The translations under genes were made by a program, and so were the position numbers. A stretch of 28,976 nt of DNA, taken from contig JACMOT010000152.1 of NCBI GenBank assembly GCA_014377915.1, positions 1 through 28,976 on the forward strand, in the 5' to 3' direction. Below the pieces are notes generated by a model. That model had not been told where the DNA came from. It saw only the letters and a program-made list of their open reading frames with translations, and did not search any database. Shown piece by piece: positions 1 through 7,620 of the stretch (positions are counted from its first letter, which is position 1; every line of letters starts with the position of its first letter). This stretch comes from Tardiphaga sp. GTDB taxonomy: Bacteria > Pseudomonadota > Alphaproteobacteria > Rhizobiales > Xanthobacteraceae.

Positions 1-974
1 GCCGGCGCGGCCAGCAGCAGATCGCGCAGATTGGAGGCGAACACGCGCACCGCCTCGGTCTCGGCCGCCGTCCACAGCCGCATCCGCAGATCGATGTTGA
101 GATGCACCTGGATCTTGGTGCGCCACGCCCAGCGCACGGTTTCGGTCAGCCATTTGTCGCCCGGCCGGCCCTGGTCGGAGATCGCAAAGCGCTGCATGAT
201 TTTCATCTCGAACGACGAGACCACCGGCACGGTCGGCGGTTCGGCGGGCGGCCGCTCGGGCTGCATCTGCAGATCGAGAATCTCTTCCTTCTCGCCGCGG
301 AACATCGCCAGGATGCGGTGCGACGGCAGCTTGTGCAGCGGCTCGCTGAAATCGAAATAATCCTTGAACTTCTCGCCCTCGGCCTTCTTGCCGTCGCGCA
401 CCTTCGAGGCCATCAGCCCGCTCGACCACACCTGTTCGCGCAAAGCGCCGATCAGGTCGGCGTCCTCGGCGAAGCGCTCGACCAGAATGGCGCGCGCGCC
501 GTCCAGCGCCGCGGTGACGTCGGCGACGGCCTTGTCGGCATCGACAAAGGCTTCGGCGACCTTCTTCGGATCGTTCAGCGGTTCGGTGAGCAGCAATTCG
601 GACAGGGGCTCGAGGCCGGCTTCCTTGGCGATTTCCGATTTGGTGCGGCGCTTCGGCTTGAACGGCAGATAGATGTCCTCGAGCCGGCCCTTGCTGTCGG
701 CGCCCATGATCGCGGCCAGCACCTTGTCGTCGAGCTTGCCCTGTTCCTTCACCGATTCCAGGATTACCAGACGGCGCGCTTCCAGCTCGCGCAGATAGTT
801 CAGGCGCTCTTCCAGGTTGCGCAATTGCGTGTCGTCGAGCTCGCCGGTGACTTCCTTGCGGTAGCGGGCAACGAACGGCACCGTGGCGCCGCCATCGAGC
901 AGTTCGACGGTCGCCGACACCTGCTGCTCGCGGACGCCGAGTTCTTCCGCAATCTGTCGAATAATATTGGCCAC
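1..974 (-). CDS. tex: Tex, S1 RNA-binding transcription accessory protein (N-terminal part, cut by window edge)
   Basis: The minus-strand frame translates to a protein that closely matches the Tex family N-terminus: it begins VANIIRQIAEELGVREQQVS and continues with the hallmark segment GGATVPFVARYRKEVTGELDD and then LPFKPKRRTKSEIAKEAGLE. Tex is a cytoplasmic, nucleic-acid-binding, multi-domain protein of about 770 residues with a C-terminal S1 domain. Only about 324 residues lie in the window; the YqgF-like, HhH and S1 parts would lie to the left. I chose the GTG at 974 because AAGGAA stands about 7 bases upstream and the conserved family start follows at once. The frame stays open to about 1022 but has no better start. 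It is divergent from the DUF433 gene. The family call is secure. The cellular role of Tex (transcription or RNA quality control) is known only in general terms. Confidence 0.93.
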   Translation of the reverse strand, partial: MANIIRQIAEELGVREQQVSATVELLDGGATVPFVARYRKEVTGELDDTQLRNLEERLNYLRELEARRLVILESVKEQGKLDDKVLAAIMGADSKGRLEDIYLPFKPKRRTKSEIAKEAGLEPLSELLLTEPLNDPKKVAEAFVDADKAVADVTAALDGARAILVERFAEDADLIGALREQVWSSGLMASKVRDGKKAEGEKFKDYFDFSEPLHKLPSHRILAMFRGEKEEILDLQMQPERPPAEPPTVPVVSSFEMKIMQRFAISDQGRPGDKWLTETVRWAWRTKIQVHLNIDLRMRLWTAAETEAVRVFASNLRDLLLAAP

Positions 975-1196
975 GCGCAGTTCCTTCGCAACATCGCGGC
1001 GGGTCTCGTCCCCGCCATCGGGTCACGCTTATGGACCCATGGCGAGCGATTCATCAACCCTACGACGACGTAAGATATTGTTCTGTGGATGGCGCTTCGC
1101 GAAGCGGGTAAAACTCGAAATCTGGCCATTTTGGTTCGATCGGCTATCCTGGGTGGGCACAGGCGCGGCATCATGGCCGAGTTGACGGAGCGCGCG

Positions 1197-1406
1197 ATGA
1201 CGAGCGTGGTTGTTCGGAATCCTGAAGTGCTCGGCGGGCGCCCGGTATTCCGCGGAACACGCGTCCCCGTCGAGGTTCTGTTTGAGAATCTCGAACACGG
1301 GATGTCGATCGACGAGATTATCGAATCCTATCCCGGTCTCTGCCGCGAGGACGTCATTGCGTGCCTCGAGGAGGCGAGCGGCTCGCTCAAGGCGGCCGCG
1401 CTCTGA
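1197..1406 (+). CDS. DUF433 family antitoxin-like protein
   Basis: This 69-residue protein is almost entirely a DUF433 domain: NPEVLGGRPVFRGTRVPV followed by the amphipathic segment SIDEIIESYPGLCREDVIACLEEA. These small helix-turn-helix-like proteins are commonly encoded just upstream of a PIN-like DUF5615 toxin and are taken to be antitoxins. The ATG at 1197 has a GGAG 6 bases upstream. In-frame ATGs at 1089 and 1173 would add residues outside the conserved domain, so they are less likely. The stop codon overlaps the first codon of the degenerate partner at 1403, which is the usual antitoxin-toxin arrangement. The gene itself looks intact. The antitoxin role is inferred from family and position, not shown. 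Confidence 0.8.
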   Translation: MTSVVVRNPEVLGGRPVFRGTRVPVEVLFENLEHGMSIDEIIESYPGLCREDVIACLEEASGSLKAAAL

Positions 1407-1679
1407 GAATCCTGCTCGACGAAAACGTGCCGGTTCAACGCCGAAACGTTTTCGGCGGTCACGAGGTCACCTCCGTAAATGATCGAAGCCTCGGCTGGAA
1501 AAATATCAGTAACGGCCCGCTGCTCGCAGAGAGGGAAGGTCGCTTCGATCCGCTTGTCACGGCCGCTGGTCAATACGTCCTGCTCGAAAAATCTGGCACG
1601 CTTCGCGCTTGGCCAATCTGTCCCGCGGGCGACGACAATGGCGGTATCGGCGGATGAGATGTCGCGGACGGTGCCATAG
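1403..1679 (+). pseudogene. DUF5615 (PIN-like) toxin remnant, frameshifted
   Basis: Starting at 1403 the frame reads LRILLDENVPV, then GHEVTSV, LGWKNISNGPLLA and GRFDPLVTAA. This matches the DUF5615 PIN-like fold, with its N-terminal LLDEN acidic motif and the later F-D-x-x-V-T strand. After about 1568 the match continues only in the next frame (KNLARFALGQ, then PRATT near the family's usual C-terminal R-x-x-x-N stretch), as if one G had been inserted. That second frame stops at 1677-1679. The expected ATG, which would overlap the antitoxin stop as ATGA, is CTG here. So both the start codon and the frame appear damaged. If read without the frameshift, the first frame ends at 1657 with an unrelated tail. 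A sequencing error could produce the frameshift but would not also explain the CTG. Confidence 0.6.
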
Positions 1680-1758
1680 GTCCATGATGCGCTGCAAAAT
1701 ATAACACTGGATCGCCGCCGCCGATCTGTGTAGACGGACGTTCCTCCCGGGAGCGATG

Positions 1759-3012
1759 ATGTCTACTTGCGGTCTTGATTTTGGAACGTCGAACACGACG
1801 CTCGGCACCATCGTGGACGATGTCCCGGTCCTCGCCACGCTGGAACCCGGCCACACCACGATTCCGTCCGCGATCTTCTATGAGGTCGACGGGGCGATCC
1901 TGATCGGCCGCAAGGCGATGGAAGCCTATGTCGAGGGCGCGCCGGGCCGGCTGATGCGCAGCCTGAAATCGGTACTCGGCACTTCGCTGATCGACGAGAC
2001 CACCAATACCGGCCGCGAGCGCACCTCGTTTCGCGACATCATCGCCTGGTATCTCGGCGCGGTGAAGCGCCGCGCGGAGGTCGCCACCGGCCGTCCGCTG
2101 CGCAATGTGGTGCATGGCCGCCCGGTGCATTTCGTCGACAACAACCCGGTCAGCGACCGCAAGGCCGAGGCGACCCTGCGCGACATCGCCTCCGACATCG
2201 GTTTCGACGAGGTCACCTTCCAGTTCGAGCCGATCGCGGCGGCGCTGGACTATGAGCGTACGCTGAATTCGGAAGAGATCGCGCTGATCGCCGACATCGG
2301 CGGCGGCACCTCCGACTTTTCCATCGTGCGATTGAGCCCGGAGCGGCATCGCCATGCCGAGCGCCAGTCCGACATTCTGGCCAATGACGGCGTGCGCATC
2401 GGCGGCACCGATTTCGACCGCCAGCTCAGCCTCGGCGTCTTGATGCCGCTGCTCGGCTATCGCACGGCGATGAAGCGCGCCGGGCTCGACGTGCCGTCGG
2501 GCTATTTCCACGATCTCGCCACCTGGTCGAACATCAACCGGATGTATGAATCCAAGGTGATGAACGAGGTCCGCCAGGTCCGCTTCGAGTCGAAGCAGCC
2601 CGAACTGCTGGATCGCCTGGTGCGGGTGCTCGACGAGCAGCGCGGCCACACGCTGGCGATGGAAATCGAGGAAGCCAAGATCGGCCTGTCCGCGGCCCCC
2701 AGGGCCAGCATCGCGCTGGACTGGATCGAGCCCGGGCTCCAGGCTGGCGTGGCCCGCAAGGAACTGGTCGGCCACACCCAGAATCTCGCCGAGCGCATCA
2801 CGGCGCGGATTGCCATCTGCCTCGATCAGGCCGGCCTGCGGGCCGAGGATATCGACGCCGTGTTCCTGACCGGCGGCTCGGTGCAGCTCGCCCATGTCCG
2901 CAAGGCCATCACCGCCGCCGTCCCCAACGCCCGCGCCATCGACGGCGACACCTTTGGCGCGGTCGGCAAGGGCCTGACCATCGAGGCGGTCCGGCGCTAC
3001 GGGCCGGGCTAG
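1759..3012 (+). CDS. Hsp70-like ATPase, YegD family
   Basis: This 417-residue protein has the actin/Hsp70 nucleotide-binding fold. It shows a phosphate-1 loop LDFGTSNTT at residues 6-14, a phosphate-2 loop DIGGGTSD at 179-186 and an adenosine motif TGGS at 371-374. The substrate-binding domain and lid of DnaK are absent, and the length fits E. coli YegD (about 450 residues). It is predicted to be cytoplasmic, and its client is unknown. Of the paired ATGs at 1756 and 1759, the second is better placed behind GGGAG at 1749-1753. It stands alone between the toxin remnant and a palindromic repeat, with no heat-shock partner genes nearby. The family call is firm, but whether it is a true chaperone is not known. 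Confidence 0.88.
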   Translation: MSTCGLDFGTSNTTLGTIVDDVPVLATLEPGHTTIPSAIFYEVDGAILIGRKAMEAYVEGAPGRLMRSLKSVLGTSLIDETTNTGRERTSFRDIIAWYLGAVKRRAEVATGRPLRNVVHGRPVHFVDNNPVSDRKAEATLRDIASDIGFDEVTFQFEPIAAALDYERTLNSEEIALIADIGGGTSDFSIVRLSPERHRHAERQSDILANDGVRIGGTDFDRQLSLGVLMPLLGYRTAMKRAGLDVPSGYFHDLATWSNINRMYESKVMNEVRQVRFESKQPELLDRLVRVLDEQRGHTLAMEIEEAKIGLSAAPRASIALDWIEPGLQAGVARKELVGHTQNLAERITARIAICLDQAGLRAEDIDAVFLTGGSVQLAHVRKAITAAVPNARAIDGDTFGAVGKGLTIEAVRRYGPG

Positions 3013-3018
3013 CTCCTC

Positions 3019-3167
3019 GTTCCCCGGACGCGACGCGGCACGAAGTGCTGCTTCGCAGAGCCGGGGCCCCGGTGATTTCCGCGCCTGACCGGGATCCCGC
3101 CTCTACGCGGCGGCATAGCGGCGATGCAAGGGCATCGCCTGAGAATGCCGCAGCGCGTCCGGGACAC
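3019..3167. repeat. Intergenic palindromic repeat, family 1, copy A
   Basis: The left end holds CCCCGGACGCG and GCTTCGCAGAGCCGGGGCC, and the right end holds GCGCGTCCGGGACAC. The outer ends are inverted copies of each other, and the same words recur at 15703-15826. The inner right arm has diverged or been replaced by unrelated sequence containing a small hairpin (GCGATGCAAGGGCATCGC). Similar GC-rich palindromes are scattered between genes in Bradyrhizobium-type genomes. No protein is encoded. Confidence 0.7.
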
Positions 3168-3178
3168 AGCTTGCACCC

Positions 3179-3208
3179 TTGATCGCGCGGCCGCAAAAGC
3201 CATATTAC
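3179..3208 (+). promoter_or_regulatory. Candidate promoter of the TetR gene, possibly leaderless
   Basis: TTGATC at 3179-3184 and TATTAC at 3203-3208 are separated by 18 bases and resemble sigma-70 type -35 and -10 boxes. The ATG at 3214 is only 5 bases past the -10 box and no clear Shine-Dalgarno precedes it, so transcription could start at or next to the start codon. This is a pattern match only. Confidence 0.3.
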
Positions 3209-3213
3209 CCTCT

Positions 3214-3795
3214 ATGACAAAGCTTTCGAATCGCGACCGTATTCTCATCGAAGGCCTGAAGGTTGTGCATGCGCATGGCTATGCCGGCGCCAGCGTGCGG
3301 GACATTGTCAGCGCGGCCGGCGTACCGCAGGGCAGCTTCACCAACCATTTCACCTCGAAAGAGGCGTTCTGCCTCGAAATTCTCGACCTGTATTTGGCCG
3401 GTGGCCGCGAATTGATGGCGCAGACGCTGCGCAATGACGCGGTGCCGCCATTGACCCGGCTGCGCCTCTATATCGATGCCACCAAAGACTGGCTCGACCG
3501 CGACCAGATGCGCAATGGCTGCCTGTTCGGCAATTTCACCGCCGAGGCCACCGACCACAGCGAAGCCATTCGCGAGCGGCTGGTGGCGATCTTCGCCGAA
3601 TTGCAGGAAGCGGTCGCCGATTGCCTGCGCGCGGCGGTGACGGCCGGCGAATTGCCCGCGGATTTCAACTGCGCCGACGTCGCCGGCTTCGTGGTGTCGT
3701 CGCTGCAGGGCGCCAGCCTGCTGTGCAAGGCCGAGCGCAGCCCGGCGCCGCTGCGGCGCTTCGAGCGGGTGCTGTTCACCCAGGTGCTGCGCTAA
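3214..3795 (+). CDS. TetR/AcrR family transcriptional regulator
   Basis: This 193-residue protein has an N-terminal TetR DNA-binding domain: NRDRILIEGLKVVHAHGY, then the helix-turn-helix SVRDIVSAAGVPQGSFTNHF at about residues 27-46, followed by the typical SKEAFCLEIL. The remaining helical domain (CLFGNFTAEATDHSEAIRERL, about residues 100-120) resembles TetR members with a YfiR/AcuR-like ligand domain. The ATG at 3214 is the natural start. Upstream in-frame codons run into the palindromic repeat, which is not expected to be coding. It converges on the hydrolase gene at 3881, and no target gene lies next to it on the same strand. The ligand is unknown; local autoregulation or control of a distant gene are both possible. 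Confidence 0.85.
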   Translation: MTKLSNRDRILIEGLKVVHAHGYAGASVRDIVSAAGVPQGSFTNHFTSKEAFCLEILDLYLAGGRELMAQTLRNDAVPPLTRLRLYIDATKDWLDRDQMRNGCLFGNFTAEATDHSEAIRERLVAIFAELQEAVADCLRAAVTAGELPADFNCADVAGFVVSSLQGASLLCKAERSPAPLRRFERVLFTQVLR

Positions 3796-3880
3796 ACACG
3801 AGAAGCGATTTCTGTGCTTTTTGCCGTTCCGCCATTGCACGGAGCGGCCCTTGCATAAACTGGCTGAAGCGGATGCTCGA

Positions 3881-4807
3881 TCAGGCGACCGGCGCGACGA
3901 TCTTCGTGCGCAGCGACATCAGGCCTTCAAACGCGATCACCATCTCGTCGCCGGGCTTCAGATAAAGCTCGGCGGCGTTGGGCTGACCGACGGCGACGCC
4001 GCTCGGCGCGCCCATGGCGATGAGATCGCCCGGCTCGAACACCACGTAGCGCGAGAAGTGCTCGATCACGTCTGCGATCTTGTAGAGATAGTCGCCGGTA
4101 TGCGCGCGAAGCCGGCGCTGGCCATTGACGTCGCAGGTCACCCACAGATCGTCGGTATCGGCGGCCTCGTCCATGGTCAGGACATAGGGGCCGACCGGCG
4201 CGAAGCCGGGCATGTTTTTCGCGGTCCAGAACCGGCTGCCGGAGGCCACTTCGCGTTTCTGGATTTCGCGCGCGCTGACGTCGTTCATCAGCGTGAAGCC
4301 GGAAATATAGTCCAGCGCATCGGCCTTGCCGACGCCGTGGCAGCGCTTGCCGACCACGTAGCAAAGCTCCGGCTCGTAATCGAGCGTGGTGATGTCGGTC
4401 GGCTTGACCACTTCGTCGCCGTCACCCGACATGGTGCTGACCAGCTTGATGAAGCCGGTGGGCTCGTTCGGAATCTCGGTCAGCATCTTGTTGGCGAGCA
4501 GTTCCTCGCGGTGCTTCTTGTTGTTCTTGCCGACGCAGAAGAATTTTGATGGATCGGCGATCGGCGGCAGAAAGCGCACGCCTGACAGCGGACGAAAATG
4601 GCCCTTGCTCTCGGCCAGATCGGCGAGCTCGCCGAGAGCCGCAAGCGTATGCGGGCCGGTGGTCAGGGCCTGCTTGACGCTGCTGGCAGGCACAGGCTTG
4701 TTGAAGGCGTCGGCGACAGCGACGACATCGATCAGATGGTCGCCACGGACGATGCCAAACCGAGGACCGTAATGCGGCGACGTAGCGAGAAAGGTTGCCA
4801 GACGCAT
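3881..4807 (-). CDS. Fumarylacetoacetase (FAH) family hydrolase
   Basis: This 308-residue protein carries the FAH catalytic fold. The metal-binding acidic residues are seen in DYEPELCYVVGK (E145, E147) and NDVSARE (D176), and the family motifs SKFFCVGKN, GFAPVGPYVLT and PGDLIAMGAPSGVA are all present. Family members cleave C-C bonds of 2,4-diketo acids or act as hydratases, isomerases or decarboxylases in aromatic and sugar-acid breakdown. The exact substrate cannot be read from sequence. The ATG at 4807 follows GGGGGAAAATAAC and lies 2 bases after the stop of the upstream receptor gene (TAAcaATG), so the two are almost certainly co-translated. No signal peptide is present, so the enzyme is cytoplasmic. 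Pairing with a Bug receptor suggests that it acts on an imported carboxylic acid. Confidence 0.9.
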   Translation of the reverse strand: MRLATFLATSPHYGPRFGIVRGDHLIDVVAVADAFNKPVPASSVKQALTTGPHTLAALGELADLAESKGHFRPLSGVRFLPPIADPSKFFCVGKNNKKHREELLANKMLTEIPNEPTGFIKLVSTMSGDGDEVVKPTDITTLDYEPELCYVVGKRCHGVGKADALDYISGFTLMNDVSAREIQKREVASGSRFWTAKNMPGFAPVGPYVLTMDEAADTDDLWVTCDVNGQRRLRAHTGDYLYKIADVIEHFSRYVVFEPGDLIAMGAPSGVAVGQPNAAELYLKPGDEMVIAFEGLMSLRTKIVAPVA

Positions 4808-4809
4808 TG

Positions 4810-5781
4810 TTATTTTCCCCCGGGTAGCTGGACGTCGTTGTCTTTCACCAGTTTGCTCCACTTGGCAACGTCGGCATTGATATAGCGGCCGAACTCTTCC
4901 GGGGTCTGCGGCTTCGGCTCGGCGCCGAGCGTGGCCAGATGGGCGCGAAACTCGTCGGTGCCCATGGCGGCGACAATGGCGCTGTTGATCTGGGTGATGA
5001 TGTCCTTCGGCGTGTTGAGCGGTGCCAGCAGGCCGAACCAGCCCACCGACTCGTAATCCGGCACGCCGCTCTCGGCCACCGTGGGTACGTCCGGATAGAA
5101 CCGCGAACGCTGCGTGTCGGTGACGCCGAGCGCGCGGAGCTGGCCGGATTGCACGAAGGACTGCACCACCGGCCCCGGCGCAAACATCATGTCGATGCGA
5201 TCGCCGAGCAGATCGGTGACGGCCGGACCCGTGCCCTTGTAGGGCACGTGCAGCATCTTGATCCCGGTATCGCTGGCGAATAGCAGTCCGGAGAGATGCG
5301 AGGCCGCGCCAACGCCGGAAGAGCCGTAAGTCAGCCCCTCGGGTCGCGTTTTCGCCAGTGCGATCAGGTCGGCGGTCGCTTTCACCGGCAGGTTCGGGCC
5401 GACCACCAGCAAATAGGGCGGCGCGGCGCCGATCACGATCGGCGACAACAGTCTGTTGACGTCGAACGGGACGTCGCCGGTCCCGGTCGATACGGTCATC
5501 AGCGCGCCGGTGGACGCCATCAGCAACGTGTAGCCGTCGGCCGGTGCCTTCATCACCGCGCGGGTGCCGATCGCACCGGAGGCGCCGGGCTGGTTCTCGA
5601 CCACCACCGGCTGGCCCCACAGCGTGTTGAGCTTTTGCGCGATGATCCGCGCCAGCACATCGGTGCCGCCGCCCGCGGCGAACGGTACCACCAGCCGGAT
5701 GGCGTGATCGGGATAGGTCGCCGCCAGCGCCGGCCGCGCCATAGCGCCCAGCGCCAGAATTACAGACAAGATTCGGAACAT
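4810..5781 (-). CDS. Bug/TctC family periplasmic solute receptor (tripartite tricarboxylate transporter type)
   Basis: This 323-residue protein starts with a Sec signal peptide (MFRILSVILALGAMARPALA, cleavage predicted after A20). The Bug hallmark then follows: YPDHAIRLVVPFAAGGGTD at residues 23-41, where the GGxxD loop binds a carboxylate ligand. Later family signatures include GYTLLMAS, YGSSGVGAASHLSG, HVPYKGTGPAVTDLLGDRIDMMF and GLLAP. The ATG at 5781 is chosen over upstream in-frame codons because GGGAGG precedes it and the signal peptide begins there. Bug receptors deliver organic acids to TctAB membrane proteins, and no tctA or tctB lies in the window. The gene is co-oriented with the FAH hydrolase and divergent from an MFS carrier. 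The 257-base gap at 5782-6038 must hold promoters for both directions; no confident boxes were picked. Confidence 0.92.
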   Translation of the reverse strand: MFRILSVILALGAMARPALAATYPDHAIRLVVPFAAGGGTDVLARIIAQKLNTLWGQPVVVENQPGASGAIGTRAVMKAPADGYTLLMASTGALMTVSTGTGDVPFDVNRLLSPIVIGAAPPYLLVVGPNLPVKATADLIALAKTRPEGLTYGSSGVGAASHLSGLLFASDTGIKMLHVPYKGTGPAVTDLLGDRIDMMFAPGPVVQSFVQSGQLRALGVTDTQRSRFYPDVPTVAESGVPDYESVGWFGLLAPLNTPKDIITQINSAIVAAMGTDEFRAHLATLGAEPKPQTPEEFGRYINADVAKWSKLVKDNDVQLPGGK

Positions 5782-6038
5782 CAAAACATCCTCCCGGGCC
5801 TCCCGGTTTTCCGGGTTGGTAGCTCTATTCAACGGACCTGATACGCCAGGTTGGACAGGAAGCACGCAAGTTTTTTGGCGGATCGGCGATGGACGGGCTG
5901 GTGATCGGGTCGATGCGCAGGTTTGCGGGCGGCTTATGATCAGCGGCCGTTGCCGTTACCCCGGGCTTTCGCTACACCTCCCGAACCGATCCGGCCCGCG
6001 GAGGCCGCGCGGAACAACAAGACGACCGGGAGCAAACC

Positions 6039-7388
6039 ATGAGCCAGACAGCCGCCGGCGCGCGGGCCATGATGGCCGCCGCCAAATCCGACATCGAGAC
6101 CTCGACCATCCGCGCGATTTCGTGGCGGCTGATTCCGTTTCTGGTGCTGGCCTATTTCCTGGCCTATCTCGACCGCGTCAATCTCGGCTTCGCCGCGCTG
6201 ACCATGAATGCCGAACTGAATTTTTCGCCGACCATCTTTGCGTGGGGCGCCGGCATCTTCTTCATCGGCTATTTCATCTTTGAAGTGCCCAGCAACATCG
6301 CGCTGGAAAAATTCGGCGCCAGTCGCTGGATCGCACGCATCATGGTGAGCTGGGGTATCATCTCGGCGCTGATGGCGCTGGTGTCAGGCCCGTGGAGCTT
6401 CTACGCGCTGCGCTTCCTGCTCGGAATCGCCGAGGCCGGCTTCTTTCCCGGTATCATTCTCTACCTCACCTACTGGTATCCGTCGGAATATCGCGCGCGT
6501 TTCCTCGCGGCCTTCGCGATCGCGGTGCCGGTGTCGACGGTGATCGGCGCGCCGTTGTCCGGCATGCTGCTCGGCCTCGATGGCGCGATGGGCCTGAAGG
6601 GCTGGCAGTGGCTGTTCATCATCGAGGGTATTCCCTCGGTACTGCTCGGCGTCGTCACCTGGTTCTACCTCACCGACCGGCCATCACAGGCGACCTGGCT
6701 GAGCGTCGAGCAGAAGGCCTGGTTGACCGCGAAACTGGAAGCCGAGCGCGTCGCCAAGGAAAGCGGCAACCCGATGTCGCTGCGGCAGTCGCTGTCCTCG
6801 CCCAGGGTGCTGATGCTGTGCCTGATCTATTTCGGCTTCGTCGGCGCGCTGTACGGCATGCAGTTCTGGCTGCCGCAGATCGTCAAGGCGTTCGGCTTCA
6901 GCAATCTGCAGACCGGCTTCGTCACCGCGATCCCCTATCTGTTCGGCTCGATCGCGATGGTGCTGTGGGCGCAGCATTCCGATCGCACCCGCGAACGCGT
7001 CTGGCATGTCGGCCTGCCGCTGCTGCTCACCGCCGCGGCACTTGGCGTCTCCGGCATCAGCACCGACCCGATGCTGACGATGGTCGCGCTCACCGTCGCG
7101 GCGATCGGCGTGTTCTGCACCTTCGCGCTGTTCTGGACGCTGCCGACCGCCTGGCTGTCCGGCGCGGCGGCGGCGGCGGGCATCGCGATGATCAATTCGG
7201 TCGGCAACCTCGCCGGCTTCGGCGGCCCCTATCTGATCGGCTGGGTCAAGGAGCTGACCGGCAGCACCTCGACCGGACTTTTGGTGCTGGCCCTGATGCC
7301 GCTGGGCGCGGGCCTGCTGGTGCTGTTCGGCAAGCACGACACCAGCGGCGAGTTCGCCGCGCCGGCGGCGCGGCAACCGGCCGAATAA
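6039..7388 (+). CDS. MFS transporter, anion:cation symporter (ACS) type
   Basis: This 449-residue protein has about 12 hydrophobic segments in the two-bundle MFS pattern, with a charged central loop at about residues 205-245. The ACS-family start is recognisable: WRLIPFLVLAYFLAYLDRVN at about 30-49, then FFIGYFIFEVPSNIALEKFGA, RFLLGIAEAGFFPGIILYLTYWYP and YRARFLA. Family members carry organic anions such as phthalate, tartrate, glucarate or galactonate with protons across the inner membrane. The ATG at 6039 follows GGGAGCAAACC. It is divergent from the Bug receptor and FAH hydrolase genes, which suggests that all three serve the same organic-acid substrate. That link is inferred from position only. 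The C-terminal tail after about residue 425 is short, polar and alanine-rich. Confidence 0.9.
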   Translation: MSQTAAGARAMMAAAKSDIETSTIRAISWRLIPFLVLAYFLAYLDRVNLGFAALTMNAELNFSPTIFAWGAGIFFIGYFIFEVPSNIALEKFGASRWIARIMVSWGIISALMALVSGPWSFYALRFLLGIAEAGFFPGIILYLTYWYPSEYRARFLAAFAIAVPVSTVIGAPLSGMLLGLDGAMGLKGWQWLFIIEGIPSVLLGVVTWFYLTDRPSQATWLSVEQKAWLTAKLEAERVAKESGNPMSLRQSLSSPRVLMLCLIYFGFVGALYGMQFWLPQIVKAFGFSNLQTGFVTAIPYLFGSIAMVLWAQHSDRTRERVWHVGLPLLLTAAALGVSGISTDPMLTMVALTVAAIGVFCTFALFWTLPTAWLSGAAAAAGIAMINSVGNLAGFGGPYLIGWVKELTGSTSTGLLVLALMPLGAGLLVLFGKHDTSGEFAAPAARQPAE

Positions 7389-7550
7389 GCCAATCGTCCG
7401 GCGTGGGCGTAGCGCCGGCCGGCGGGAGAAATCCCGTCGACGGCTGCGACCATGCGGCCGTCGATCCCGCATCTGAAATCAAATCTTGAGGCAAAATAGA
7501 GGCAGCTTGTGGTGCTCCTGCCATGTCCATTCTGACTGTTTTGTGATCGC

Positions 7551-7580
7551 TGACGATTGTTGACATTCGTCATTAGTCAA
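7551..7580. promoter_or_regulatory. Candidate operator: two interleaved inverted repeats
   Basis: TGACGA at 7551-7556 pairs with TCGTCA at 7567-7572 (10-base spacer). TTGAC at 7560-7564 pairs with GTCAA at 7576-7580 (11-base spacer). Sites of this size upstream of an RND operon that encodes its own TetR regulator suggest a TetR-type operator. No binding evidence exists. Confidence 0.4.
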
Positions 7581-7590
7581 GTCATTTTGC

Positions 7591-7610
7591 CCTTCGATCA
7601 TGATCGAAGG
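7591..7610. promoter_or_regulatory. Perfect 20-base palindrome over the adaptor gene's ribosome binding site
   Basis: CCTTCGATCATGATCGAAGG reads the same on both strands. Its right end (GAAGG) forms part of the AAGGAAG ribosome binding site used by the ATG at 7621, and it also contains an out-competed ATG at 7600. It could be a repressor operator or, as RNA, a structure that hides the ribosome binding site. The palindrome is seen directly; its role is a guess. Confidence 0.5.
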
Positions 7611-7620
7611 AAGTTCTGCG

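Noticed and set aside
102..1073. Long plus-strand open frame of 323 codons over the tex region
   Set aside because: It lies opposite the clear Tex coding frame, has low-complexity H/A/L/Q-rich composition typical of antisense frames in GC-rich DNA, and matches no family.
1093..1106. 14-base palindrome CGCTTCGCGAAGCG between tex and the DUF433 gene
   Set aside because: Short GC-rich palindromes of this kind are frequent in this genome type, it is not placed near clear promoter boxes, and it does not recur here as a regulatory element.
1570..2895. Minus-strand open frame of 441 codons opposite the YegD-like gene
   Set aside because: The Hsp70-type motifs are on the plus strand; the antisense frame is rich in R, D, G and H without recognisable domains.
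4807..5620. Apparent 579-residue fusion upstream of the FAH hydrolase
   Set aside because: The upstream part is an out-of-frame reading of the Bug receptor gene; the real FAH start at 4807 follows the receptor stop by 2 bases.
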